From NCBI GenBank assembly GCA_023441105.1, contig JAEZQX010000355.1, positions 1 through 7,582 of the forward strand: a stretch of DNA of 7,582 bases, given 5' to 3'. Shown here in pieces: positions 1 through 6,512 of the stretch; position 1 is the first letter of the stretch; each line of letters starts with the position of its first letter. The notes below the pieces were generated by a model that did no database searches, had not been told where the DNA came from, and worked only from the letters and a program-made list of their open reading frames with translations. Position numbers and translations under genes: made by a program. The stretch comes from Pseudomonadota bacterium. GTDB taxonomy: Bacteria; Pseudomonadota; Gammaproteobacteria; Burkholderiales; Burkholderiaceae.

Positions 1-58
1 CTGGGCGCGAAGCGGGTGCGGACGGTCGATCGGGAAGGCGTACGGTCGGGGGTGCTGC

Positions 59-1231
59 TCAAGTGCTGCGCTCCAGGATGCTCACGTAGTTGGCGACGCC
101 GGAGCCGCCCATGTTGAAGACGCCGGCAAGATTGACAGCGGGAACCTGCATCTCGCCGGCCTCGCCGGTGAGCTGCATGCAGGCGAGGACGTGCATCGAC
201 ACGCCGGTGGCGCCGATCGGATGGCCCTTCGCCTTGAGGCCGCCCGAGACGTTGATCGGCAGCCGGCCATCCTTCTGCGCCACGCCCTCGCGCACCACCC
301 GGTAACCCTCGCCCGGCGCCGCCAGGCCCATCGCCTCGTATTCGATCAACTCGGCAATGGTGAAGCAGTCGTGGGTTTCGACCAGGTCCAGGTCGTCGAG
401 GCTGGTGCCCGCCTGCCGATGCGCCGCCTGCCAGGCGCGCGAGGCGCCTTCGAAGCGGATCGGATCGCGGCGGCTGAGTGGGAGGATGTCGTTGACATGG
501 CTGCGGGCGCGAAAGCGGATCGAGCGGGCCAGGCCGCGCGCCGTGTCCTCGTCGGCCAGCACGATGGCAGCCGCGCCGTCCGATACCAGCGAGCAGTCGG
601 TGCGCCGCAGCGGCTCGGCGACGTACGGGTTGCGCTCCGAGACGGCGTTGCAGAACTCGAAGCCGAGGTCCTTGCGCACCTGGGCGTAGGGATTGGCGAC
701 GCCGTTGCGATGGTTCTTGGCGGCGATCTGCGCCAGCTCCTCGCTGCGGTCGCCGTAGCGCTCGAAGTAGGCCCTGGTGATCCCGGCGAAGACGCCGGCA
801 AAGCCACCCGGGCGGCCCGCCTCCTCCTTGCGATAGCTCGCGCCGAGCAGGATGTCGCCGATGACGTCGTTGGGCTGCGAACTCATCTTCTCGGCGCCGA
901 TCACCAGCGCGATCCGGCCGCGGCCGGCCGCGATGAAGTCGGCTGCCGCATAGATGGCCGCCGATCCGGTGGCGCAGGCGTTCTCGAGGCGGGTGGCGGG
1001 CGTGTGGGCGAGGCGCTCGTCGGCCAGCGCCACCAGGGCTGCGTGGAAGTCCTGCTTCACGAAGCCGTTGTTCACCACGCCGACGTAGATGCCGTCCACT
1101 GCCTCGCTGCCGACGCCGGCGTGGCGCAGGGCATCGAGCGAAACCCGTGCCATCAGGCTCTCGGTGTCGGGCTCGATCAGCTTGCCGAAAGGAATGTGGG
1201 ACCAGCCGACGATTCGCGCCTTGGCCGACAT
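59..1231 (-). CDS. SCP2-type thiolase (acetyl-CoA acetyltransferase family)
   Basis: A 390-residue cytosolic thiolase of the sterol-carrier-protein-X type. Such enzymes cleave or form 3-oxoacyl-CoA in fatty-acid, sterol or related side-chain breakdown. The nucleophilic cysteine is Cys86 in ENACATGS. The motif HDCF (287-290), typical of the SCP2 branch, supplies a histidine and probably the second active-site cysteine (Cys289). GGLKAKGHPIGATG (330-343) carries the conserved His337. The C-terminal loop reads NMGGSG (373-378) and lacks the CxG cysteine of classical thiolases, as expected for this branch. An open frame continues upstream to 1414, but the ATG at 1229-1231 is preferred: AAGGAG lies 7 bases before it, the family N-terminus begins there (MSAKARIVGW), and the upstream extension is proline/alanine/arginine-rich and non-conserved. 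Relatives are often paired with a zinc-ribbon OB-fold (DUF35) protein; none is visible here, but the gene ends 58 bases from the window edge. The family call is firm; the substrate is unknown. Confidence 0.93.
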   Translation of the reverse strand: MSAKARIVGWSHIPFGKLIEPDTESLMARVSLDALRHAGVGSEAVDGIYVGVVNNGFVKQDFHAALVALADERLAHTPATRLENACATGSAAIYAAADFIAAGRGRIALVIGAEKMSSQPNDVIGDILLGASYRKEEAGRPGGFAGVFAGITRAYFERYGDRSEELAQIAAKNHRNGVANPYAQVRKDLGFEFCNAVSERNPYVAEPLRRTDCSLVSDGAAAIVLADEDTARGLARSIRFRARSHVNDILPLSRRDPIRFEGASRAWQAAHRQAGTSLDDLDLVETHDCFTIAELIEYEAMGLAAPGEGYRVVREGVAQKDGRLPINVSGGLKAKGHPIGATGVSMHVLACMQLTGEAGEMQVPAVNLAGVFNMGGSGVANYVSILERST

Positions 1232-1238
1232 CGCGCAA

Positions 1239-1244
1239 CTCCTT
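1239..1244 (-). promoter_or_regulatory. Shine-Dalgarno site of the thiolase gene
   Basis: On the minus strand AAGGAG sits 7 bases upstream of the ATG at 1229-1231. It decides the start of the thiolase and argues against the 61-codon longer open frame reaching 1414. Confidence 0.75.
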
Positions 1245-1446
1245 GCCCAGGGGGCGGGACTCAGTCGGGGTAATGGTAGATCAGGCGCGCGGCTTGACCG
1301 AACGCTGCATTGGCCGGCGCGCGGCGGTTGCACCGGAGCGAGGACGGCGCCGGCAGAGGTGGTCGATGGATTCGGCGCCGGGGCGCCCCGGGGGACGGCA
1401 GCGGCAATCGGCACCGAGAGCCGACGGCGCGCCCTGCTCCCGGGTC

Positions 1447-1710
1447 CTAGACCGGGCCGACGGCGAAGCGCAGGTCCGTCAACGGCGGCGGCTCGGCGAT
1501 CTCGCGCAGGACCTCGGCCATCTCCTCAATCTGCTTGTCGACCATCTGGCCGGCGGTGCATCCCCAGATCCGGTTCTCGGCCACGTTCAGCAGGCCGATC
1601 TGGCCCTGTACTTCCACGATCGGGCAGATGCCATGGCGCTCGCAAAGGAAGCGGTACTCGACGAGGAACGCCGCCTCCTCGGGCGTGAAGATTGACGGAA
1701 TCATCGCCAT
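1447..1710 (-). CDS. Small hypothetical protein (about 85-87 residues)
   Basis: I do not recognise this protein. It is mildly acidic with no signal peptide or membrane segment, so probably cytosolic. It has a mixed hydrophobic N-terminal half (IPSIFTPEEAAFLVEYRF, then two cysteines in CERHGIC), a third cysteine in WGCTAG, and a likely amphipathic helix around DKQIEEMAEVLREIAE. Coding is supported by a very strong ribosome-binding site (AAGGAGG at 1714-1720), sensible codon use and balanced composition. Two starts are possible: ATG at 1708-1710, only 3 bases from the site, and ATG at 1702-1704, 9 bases from it. The second (85 residues) is better spaced; the longer form is given here. It lies 215 bases upstream of the thiolase in the same direction and may be co-transcribed with it. 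The three cysteines are not arranged as a classical zinc finger. Confidence 0.68.
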   Translation of the reverse strand: MAMIPSIFTPEEAAFLVEYRFLCERHGICPIVEVQGQIGLLNVAENRIWGCTAGQMVDKQIEEMAEVLREIAEPPPLTDLRFAVGPV

Positions 1711-1713
1711 CCA

Positions 1714-1720
1714 CCTCCTT
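1714..1720 (-). promoter_or_regulatory. Shine-Dalgarno site of the small hypothetical gene
   Basis: AAGGAGG on the minus strand, a near-perfect anti-16S match. The second ATG (1702-1704) is 9 bases away and the first (1708-1710) only 3, which favours the second as the main start. Confidence 0.65.
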
Positions 1721-2039
1721 CATCGGGATCAGAGAACCGCTTGGGCATCGCGTCCACGAGCGCGTGCGCGGAGTGTCGATTCGACTTTACGCCCCGGTGC
1801 GCGGGCGGAGAAGCCGGTTCGACGGCGTGACACCGGCTTTTGCAGTTCCGTCGGGACGCAAGCCGGCGGCGCGGTGAACGACTTCAGCGGTCGCCGAGAT
1901 GTGTTCACAGGGTGGCACATTGGCGGGCGACCGGTGCGGCGAGATCGGGCGGCCAACCGGCGCCGCCGGCGCGGAAGGAGCGATTTCGGGCCGCTGAAGA
2001 TTTCGTTTAAACTGCCGGGTTCCGGCGCCAATGGCATCC
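1721..2039. other. Gene-free spacer between the small gene and tRNA-Val
   Basis: About 320 bases with no convincing gene. It separates the minus-strand small gene/thiolase unit from the plus-strand tRNA, so it should hold both promoters. I see no strong -35/-10 pair. The best -10-like stretch for the tRNA is the AT-rich TTTAAACT around 2006-2013, about 27 bases before the tRNA, but no good -35 is at the right distance. The stretch also contains an inverted repeat (listed separately). Confidence 0.5.
1811..1839. repeat. Inverted repeat AAGCCGGT / ACCGGCTT
   Basis: Perfect 8-base arms (1811-1818 and 1832-1839) separated by 13 bases. On the plus strand the right arm runs into four T residues, which resembles a weak intrinsic terminator, but no plus-strand gene ends here. 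On the minus strand it lies about 100 bases upstream of the small gene, where it could be an operator or leader structure. A further AAGCCGG occurs at about 1860. Confidence 0.45.
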
Positions 2040-2114
2040 GGGCGGTTAGCTCAGCGGTAGAGCACTGCCTTCACACGGCAGGGGTCACTGGTTCGATCCC
2101 AGTACCGCCCACCA
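2040..2114 (+). tRNA. tRNA-Val (anticodon CAC)
   Basis: The full cloverleaf can be folded by eye. The acceptor stem GGGCGGT pairs perfectly with ACCGCCC. The D arm is GCTC/GAGC with a 7-base loop. The anticodon stem CTGCC/GGCAG closes the loop TTCACAC, whose positions 34-36 are CAC, reading the valine codon GUG. The variable loop is 5 bases. The T arm ACTGG/CCAGT carries the loop TTCGATC. The discriminator base is A and CCA is encoded in the DNA, ending at 2114. It is a single tRNA gene with no other tRNA beside it in the window. Confidence 0.96.
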
Positions 2115-2525
2115 GCTAGATCCAGCGTCGGTGCGGCTTCCGGGGCAATGCTGCAAGCTTTCTGTACGGCAAACGTACGGAAATCGAGGCCACTACGGCA
2201 ATCGCGTTACGCTCTCTCCTCCTGCGCGGCCCGGGTGGACTCGAAAGGCTGCGCTTGCAAGCCCAGCCGGGTCGCGGAGCGGCGTGCCAAGCGCCGCGAT
2301 GTGGCCGAATCCCTGGTGGACCCAACGCACTCCTCACTGGAGTGGCGAACCGCACCATTGCGTCGTTGGCAGAACCGCTGTAACGACGACCTCGAACAGG
2401 CCCACCGGGCGCCGAGAGACAAGCGAGCCGCCTGCGTGGCGCGTACTACCTCCGTGATCTTTGGTAACCCGGTCGTTCCCGGCTGGCGGTATCTTGGGCG
2501 ACTGGCTCAATCGGACTTGCCCACG
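2115..2525. other. Gene-free region between tRNA-Val and the lipoprotein gene
   Basis: About 410 bases. An open frame runs through it in phase with the lipoprotein gene, but its translation is arginine- and cysteine-rich, has no recognisable domain, and precedes a proper lipoprotein signal peptide, so I regard it as non-coding. It contains a strong hairpin at 2159-2183 and a small perfect dyad, CACTCC-TCACT-GGAGTG, at 2328-2344. No convincing promoter for the lipoprotein gene was found. Confidence 0.5.
2159..2183 (+). repeat. Hairpin / dyad 45 bases after tRNA-Val
   Basis: The arms TTTCTGTACG (2159-2168) and CGTACGGAAA (2174-2183) flank a 5-base loop GCAAA. As DNA there is one mismatch; as RNA that position is a U-G wobble, giving a continuous 10-base-pair stem. 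It lies just downstream of the tRNA and could help end or process the tRNA transcript, though no T-run follows. The near-palindromic GTACG core also resembles a repressor operator. Confidence 0.5.
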
Positions 2526-3608
2526 ATGCAATGGATCAGGAATGCGCTGCTGCTGGTTGCAGCGCTTGCGGTGGTTTCGTGCGCCTCGGTTCAAGGCAAT
2601 GACGACCGTCAACGCGCCGAGGGTAGGGTCGTGGGAACGATCACCTACGAAAGTTCCTTGGGCGAGTACCGCCTTGGCGTCATCTCGAGCGAACTGCGCC
2701 CCAGGTTGATCCGCGTAGGAAACTCGCTGTGGCATCCGTTCGTGAAGATGTACGACGAGGATTTGAAGATGCGTGGCGAGCCATTCAGCATGGTGCTGCC
2801 CGCGGGAGACTACCGAATCGCATTTTGGGAGGTGGCACAGGGAGAGGCCCGCTCCACGTCCAGACAGCCCATCGAGATCCCTTTCCGCGTCGAAGAGGGC
2901 GCGGCGACCTACCTCGGCAACCTGCACTTTTCACCGCATTGGGAGGTTTCGTTGCGGGAGGAGGCGGCGCGCGATCTCCCCATCCTCCGGTCGCGCTTTC
3001 CCGAGCTTGCAGACGAGCCAATAATCGCCGCGATCGGGGCCCAGGCAGATCGACAACGCGTTGGCGGCGGCTATGCCTCGGTGCTCATGGGTCGCCCCTT
3101 TGATCCCGGTCATCCTTTCCGTCTTGGGCCCTTGCAGGTAAATGCCCCGCTCTCGGGGGGATGGGTCCGTCTTCGCTCTCGAGGTCCGACCATCGTATTC
3201 GCGCGCCGCGGGGAGGCTGAAGGTGAAAGCCAACTCGCCCAGGTAGCCATTCTTGACTGGCCAGCACACGGCGGTCGCGATGACTTCATCGCCGCCGTGC
3301 GGCGCCGGTTCGAAGCCGAAGCTCCTTCGGACAGGTTTCAGCCGATCGAGAGCAGCGTAGATTTCTCGGACCAGCGTGGCTATCCCTGCGTGAGGTACCG
3401 GAGCGCCTCGCAGGATACCCAGGCGCGCGTGTCCGCGACGGAGACCGGAAGACTGAGGCTGGACATTGTCTCGCTGGTCTGCATTGCCCCGGGCGCCGGT
3501 GGAAAAGCCTTCTCCGCCGCCTACTCGAGTAGAACGGTAGCTGGCGATCCTGACTTTGACGCTGCGGCGGACTCGTTCATCCAAGGCGTGCGTCCGGCCG
3601 GTAGCTAG
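2526..3608 (+). CDS. Predicted lipoprotein of unknown function
   Basis: A 360-residue protein that I cannot assign to a named family. The N-terminus is a short lipoprotein signal peptide: Arg5, a hydrophobic core at 7-17 (ALLLVAALAVV), then the lipobox VVSC with Cys19 as the predicted lipidated residue. It should therefore be anchored to a membrane facing the periplasm. Residues about 33-138 look like a beta-sandwich domain (VVGTITYESSLGEYRLGVIS, then MVLPAGDYRIAFWEV, a pattern seen in extracellular all-beta modules). Residues about 195-355 form a second alpha/beta part with two cysteines, 288 and 319, that could form a disulfide. The ATG at 2526 is chosen because it begins the signal peptide; the frame stays open upstream to 2148 but does not look coding. 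No good Shine-Dalgarno site precedes it. The gene stands alone, with no plus-strand neighbour. Confidence 0.72.
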   Translation: MQWIRNALLLVAALAVVSCASVQGNDDRQRAEGRVVGTITYESSLGEYRLGVISSELRPRLIRVGNSLWHPFVKMYDEDLKMRGEPFSMVLPAGDYRIAFWEVAQGEARSTSRQPIEIPFRVEEGAATYLGNLHFSPHWEVSLREEAARDLPILRSRFPELADEPIIAAIGAQADRQRVGGGYASVLMGRPFDPGHPFRLGPLQVNAPLSGGWVRLRSRGPTIVFARRGEAEGESQLAQVAILDWPAHGGRDDFIAAVRRRFEAEAPSDRFQPIESSVDFSDQRGYPCVRYRSASQDTQARVSATETGRLRLDIVSLVCIAPGAGGKAFSAAYSSRTVAGDPDFDAAADSFIQGVRPAGS

Positions 3609-3861
3609 TCATCTGCGTTCTGCAGGCCGTGGTACCCACCGCCAGAACACAGCCACGATGCCCAAAGGCTCCGACCATCGTCATCCCGATGGCCAGCGAC
3701 GCCGCAGCCGCCACCGCCGACAGCAGCACCGGGCCACCGCTTGCACCGATGTCGGACAGCATCCGCCAGATGCCCAGGAACTCGGCGCGTCCGGCGCGGG
3801 TCGAGGCATCGGCCCCCAGGGTCATGACGATGCCCGAGCCGATGCCGCCGAGCCCAATTCA
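3605..3861 (-). pseudogene. C-terminal remnant of a major facilitator (MFS) transporter
   Basis: The minus-strand frame downstream of the stop codon at 3859-3861 reads IGLGGIGSGIVMTLGADAS, then RAEFLGIWRMLSDIG, then GPVLLSAVAAAASLAIG. This matches the region around the last cytoplasmic loop and final membrane helices of MFS transporters, in which a GADxxP..RAEFLGxWR-type loop is followed by SDxG and small-residue helices. The in-frame stop at 3859-3861 cuts off everything upstream, so roughly the first four fifths of a transporter are missing. The last 25 or so residues before the end diverge and have lost the usual transporter tail. No start codon with a ribosome-binding site is apparent. 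The exact boundaries are uncertain. It lies tail to tail with the lipoprotein gene. Confidence 0.6.
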
Positions 3862-4060
3862 TGTCGGACCGGAGCACGGTAGCCTTGCAGGGAAGTAGCA
3901 CCCTGACAGATGCGCAGCGCCGCATCAGCACTGACCGAACAGACCATTGCAATGAATGGAACCAGCGAAGTCAGCCGTCAGCTTGACATGCTCTCCAAGA
4001 GCACCCGCCGGAACGGCAAGACCAAGAAGCCGAAGTCGGTGGGCTTTGGGACACCAGACT
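3862..4060. other. Unassigned DNA between two gene remnants
   Basis: About 200 bases of visibly lower GC than the flanking genes. On the plus strand a short frame (3910 onward) gives a lysine-rich stretch such as SRQLDMLSKSTRRNG and KTKKPKSVGF, which looks more protein-like than random but breaks into the antisense of the recombinase remnant. I cannot identify it. It may be part of the same mobile DNA scar. Confidence 0.35.
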
Positions 4061-4276
4061 TCATCGAACCATGCCCTCAGCCTTCGCCCTCGCAAGACCG
4101 GCCTGCGTACGCTCAATCAGCATGGATCGCTCCATGTCAGCTACAGCAGCAGGTACCCGGCGGATCAGCTCGCCCGCCGTGCTCGGCAAGTCGTTCTTCC
4201 CCAGCTGCAGCACGACCAGCCCCGCGCGCCGGATCTCCATCGCCGCTGGCATCAGACCGACCACCAACCACCGGTG
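4061..4276 (-). pseudogene. Fragment of a serine recombinase (resolvase/invertase)
   Basis: About 70 codons in one frame read GLVVLQLGKNDLPSTAGELI, then AAVADMERSMLIERTQAGLA, then RAKAEG before a stop at 4061-4063. This closely matches the middle of Tn3-type resolvases: the VLQLG.xDLTSPAG segment, then the long E-helix A(A)VAEMERDLLVERTQAGLARAKAEG. The N-terminal catalytic domain (with the active serine and YxRVS motif) and the C-terminal GRP plus helix-turn-helix DNA-binding domain are both absent, so the piece cannot be active. It is in the same frame as the D-2-hydroxyacid dehydrogenase and begins directly after that gene's stop codon (4277-4279), so a junction lies at or near that stop. 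Confidence 0.75.
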
Positions 4277-5266
4277 TCAAACCTCCGAGACCCTAGGGGC
4301 ACGCTTGACCGTCGTGACAATGCCCGTCGGAATGCCTCCCTGCAGGACGGTTGCGATGTTACGCCAGACCGTTTCGATCCGCCGCACCACGTTCTCCCAG
4401 CCAACTCCCGCCATGTGCGGCGTGCACACGACCTGCTCGAGCTGCAGCAACTCGCTCGCGCTGCTCAACGGCTCTTTGGCGTAGACATCGAGGCCTGCCC
4501 CGGCGATGCGGCGCTCGCGAAGGCATTCGATCAGGGCACCCTCGTCGACGACTTCGCCGCGACCGACGTTGACGAGGATCCCGGTCCGCTTCATCAGCGC
4601 GAGCTGTGCCTTTCCGATCATCCTGTCCGACTCCGGATTCAGGGGCAGGCTCAACGAAACGATGTCGGCCGTCGACATCAGTTCGTCCAGCGTGACGGCT
4701 CGAGCCGGCACGAGCTCGGACACGGTCAGCGGGATCTCGGCATTGTCGTAGTAGATGACCTGTGCGCCGAAGCCGTGATGCACGATCTTGCCGATCCAGC
4801 GACCGATGTTCCCCAAGCCAACGATGCCGACCGTCTTGTTGTAGAGCTCCGAATAGGACATCTCGTCCAGATCCGGACGCCACTTGCCCTCGCGCATGAG
4901 CTGGATTGAGGCCGGTATCCGCCGCAGAGTCGTAAGCATCAAGGTCACGGCATGCTCGGCCACGGATATCGAGTGAGCCTTCATCTGCGCCACCGGAATG
5001 CCCAGGTCGTTCAGCACCCTGGGCGGAAGCTGCCCGAAGCCGGAGCTCATGTACTGGATGAACCTGGCCCGCTTGGCGGCCCTGACCACTTCTTCGGCGA
5101 CGTCGACCCCCATGATGAGGAAGTCGGCATCCGCTGCCTCGCGACAGATTTCCGATACCGCTGCTTCAGCGGGCACGACCTTGACGTCGAACCCATCGGG
5201 CGCCGACTGGACAAGGCGATCGATGTAGTCTTTCAGCGGATTGATGAAAAGTACCTTGTATCTCAT
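4277..5266 (-). CDS. D-2-hydroxyacid dehydrogenase, NAD-binding
   Basis: A 329-residue cytosolic enzyme of the family that includes phosphoglycerate dehydrogenase, hydroxypyruvate reductase and D-lactate-type dehydrogenases, interconverting 2-oxoacids and D-2-hydroxyacids with NAD(P)H. The substrate-binding N-terminal half includes the family motif SVAEHAV (101-107). The Rossmann dinucleotide site is VGLGNIG with G150-x-G152-x-x-G155, and Asp174 at the end of the next strand points to NAD rather than NADP. The catalytic triad is present: Arg236 (NVGRGEVVDE), Glu265 (YAKEPL) and His284 (CTPHMAG). Length is normal. The ATG at 5264-5266 is preceded by GAGG 7 bases upstream. It lies 85 bases after the isopropylmalate-type dehydrogenase gene in the same direction and is probably the last gene of an operon. 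The true substrate cannot be deduced. Its stop codon abuts a recombinase fragment, so the last few residues may have been altered by rearrangement. Confidence 0.92.
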   Translation of the reverse strand: MRYKVLFINPLKDYIDRLVQSAPDGFDVKVVPAEAAVSEICREAADADFLIMGVDVAEEVVRAAKRARFIQYMSSGFGQLPPRVLNDLGIPVAQMKAHSISVAEHAVTLMLTTLRRIPASIQLMREGKWRPDLDEMSYSELYNKTVGIVGLGNIGRWIGKIVHHGFGAQVIYYDNAEIPLTVSELVPARAVTLDELMSTADIVSLSLPLNPESDRMIGKAQLALMKRTGILVNVGRGEVVDEGALIECLRERRIAGAGLDVYAKEPLSSASELLQLEQVVCTPHMAGVGWENVVRRIETVWRNIATVLQGGIPTGIVTTVKRAPRVSEV

Positions 5267-5351
5267 GAACGCGCCTCATTCCTGATGAGTTGTCTCGCGA
5301 AGAAGGGATGCGGACCGCAGGACGCCCAATGGGCATCCACAGGTGTCCGGC

Positions 5352-6422
5352 TCATGCGGGCAGCGCCCGAATAACCGCATCGACCACCTCTCTCGTGCCC
5401 GCCGTTCCGCCGAGGTCACGGGCCCGCGGACCTTTGGACAACGCCGTCTCGACAGCGCTCTGGATCGCCTGTCCGGCCCTGCTGCAGTGTTTGTCTGCGC
5501 GACGCTCACCCAGCCATTCCAGCATCATGGCAGCCGACAGGATCATGGCCGTCGGATTGGCGATCCCCTTGCCGGCGATGTCCGGCGCGCTCCCATGCGA
5601 GGGCTGGAACACGCCTTGGCTCAGGCTGACGTCTGCAGACGGGGCAACGCCCAGACCGCCGACGAGCCCGGCGGCGATCTCGGAAACGATGTCGCCGAAA
5701 ATGTTCTCCGAGACGACCACATCGTATCGCTCAGGGTCGGTCACCATGTACATCGATCCCGCATCGATGTAGTACTTCGCGCTGCCGACGTCGCTGTTCT
5801 TCGCGGCGACCTCGTCGAACACCTTCTCCATCAGCACGTTGCTTCGCAGCGCGTTGGACTTGTGGAGCAACGTCACATGACCCGGCGTGCCGCGCTTGCG
5901 CCGTGCCCGGGCCTGGGCGAATGCGACATCGAAGAGCTTCTCGCAAGTGGCGCGGGTGATGGTCATCCGGTCGCTTGCAGTCTCATCGCTCGGCTCGTGC
6001 TTGTCCGCGAGACCCGCGAACATGCCTTCCGACGTCTCGCGAATGACCAGCATGTCGATCTTCTTCGACTTGACCGGGCTCTCGACCCCGGGGAAAAGGC
6101 GGCAAGGCCGGAGGCTCGCGAAGAGCTTGTAGTGGGCCCGCATTTCCACCTGGGCGCCCAGTTCGAGCCCGTCTGGTCCGCGAACGTCGGGCAGCCCCAT
6201 TGCGCCGAAGAGGACGGCGTCCGCCTTGGCAATCTCGTCCATGTCGGCAGCGCTGATCTTTCGGCCGGTGCGGCGATACAGGTCTGCGCTGAAGTCGTAG
6301 AACGTGTAATTCAGCTGCACGCCGTAGCGGGTTTGGCACTCCTTCAGCACGGCGATGGCGGCGTCGATGACTTCGGGCCCGATTCCGTCACCGGGCATCA
6401 CGGCGATCTCGTATGAGCTCAT
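5352..6422 (-). CDS. Isocitrate/isopropylmalate-family beta-decarboxylating dehydrogenase
   Basis: A 356-residue cytosolic enzyme that oxidises and usually decarboxylates (2R,3S)-2-hydroxyacids such as 3-isopropylmalate, tartrate, malate or isocitrate with NAD(P). It shows MPGDGIGPEV (9-18), the substrate arginines Arg95 and Arg105 (LRP) and Arg128 (VIRETSEGMFAG), Lys188 (LLHKSN), metal-site acids Asp220 (YYIDAGSM) and Asp244 (ENIFGDIVSE), and the nucleotide loop HGSAPDIAGKGIANPTAMIL (277-296). Asp281 in that loop suggests NAD. The C-terminus DLGGTAGT is isopropylmalate-dehydrogenase-like. Two odd points: the catalytic tyrosine position of the family is Phe135, and the third metal-site aspartate is Glu248. 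This argues against an ordinary leucine-pathway LeuB, as does the absence of leuCD nearby. A tartrate/malate-type dehydrogenase or a divergent 2-hydroxyacid enzyme is more likely. The ATG is at 6420-6422, with only a weak AGGT upstream. It lies 90 bases after the fumarylacetoacetase gene and is probably co-transcribed. Confidence 0.9.
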   Translation of the reverse strand: MSSYEIAVMPGDGIGPEVIDAAIAVLKECQTRYGVQLNYTFYDFSADLYRRTGRKISAADMDEIAKADAVLFGAMGLPDVRGPDGLELGAQVEMRAHYKLFASLRPCRLFPGVESPVKSKKIDMLVIRETSEGMFAGLADKHEPSDETASDRMTITRATCEKLFDVAFAQARARRKRGTPGHVTLLHKSNALRSNVLMEKVFDEVAAKNSDVGSAKYYIDAGSMYMVTDPERYDVVVSENIFGDIVSEIAAGLVGGLGVAPSADVSLSQGVFQPSHGSAPDIAGKGIANPTAMILSAAMMLEWLGERRADKHCSRAGQAIQSAVETALSKGPRARDLGGTAGTREVVDAVIRALPA

Positions 6423-6512
6423 GGTTTGCTACCTGTTGGAAGGGTCGTAGGGGAAATAAGGCGTCTAGGCCTCGGCGGGTTCGAGCAAACGTCTCGGCCG
6501 GCGCAAGCGGCC

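Noticed and set aside
1..62. Possible next gene starting at a TTG overlapping the thiolase stop
   Set aside because: A TTGA overlap exists and two frames stay open, but only about 20 codons are visible with no recognisable family. The frame with the more protein-like residues has no start codon.
191..1273. Long plus-strand open frame (360 codons) opposite the thiolase
   Set aside because: It is a shadow of high-GC coding on the other strand. Its composition is arginine/alanine/valine/glycine-rich without domains, while the opposite strand has a complete set of thiolase motifs.
1535..2119. Plus-strand open frame of 194 codons ending through the tRNA
   Set aside because: It is antisense to the small gene and its tail is the conceptual translation of tRNA-Val, a well-known false gene pattern.
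2461..2495. TTGGTA ... TATCTT as a promoter for the lipoprotein gene
   Set aside because: The two boxes are 23 bases apart, too far for a normal sigma-70 promoter, and each matches only 4 of 6 bases.
2148..2525. N-terminal 126-codon extension of the lipoprotein frame
   Set aside because: It would bury the signal peptide and lipobox inside the protein, and the extension has non-coding-like composition.
3956..4909. Plus-strand open frame of 317 codons across the resolvase remnant and hydroxyacid dehydrogenase
   Set aside because: It runs antisense through two recognisable protein-coding segments and has no domain of its own.
5343..6416. Plus-strand open frame of 357 codons opposite the isopropylmalate-type dehydrogenase
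   Set aside because: Histidine/arginine/glycine-rich antisense shadow; the minus strand has all family motifs.
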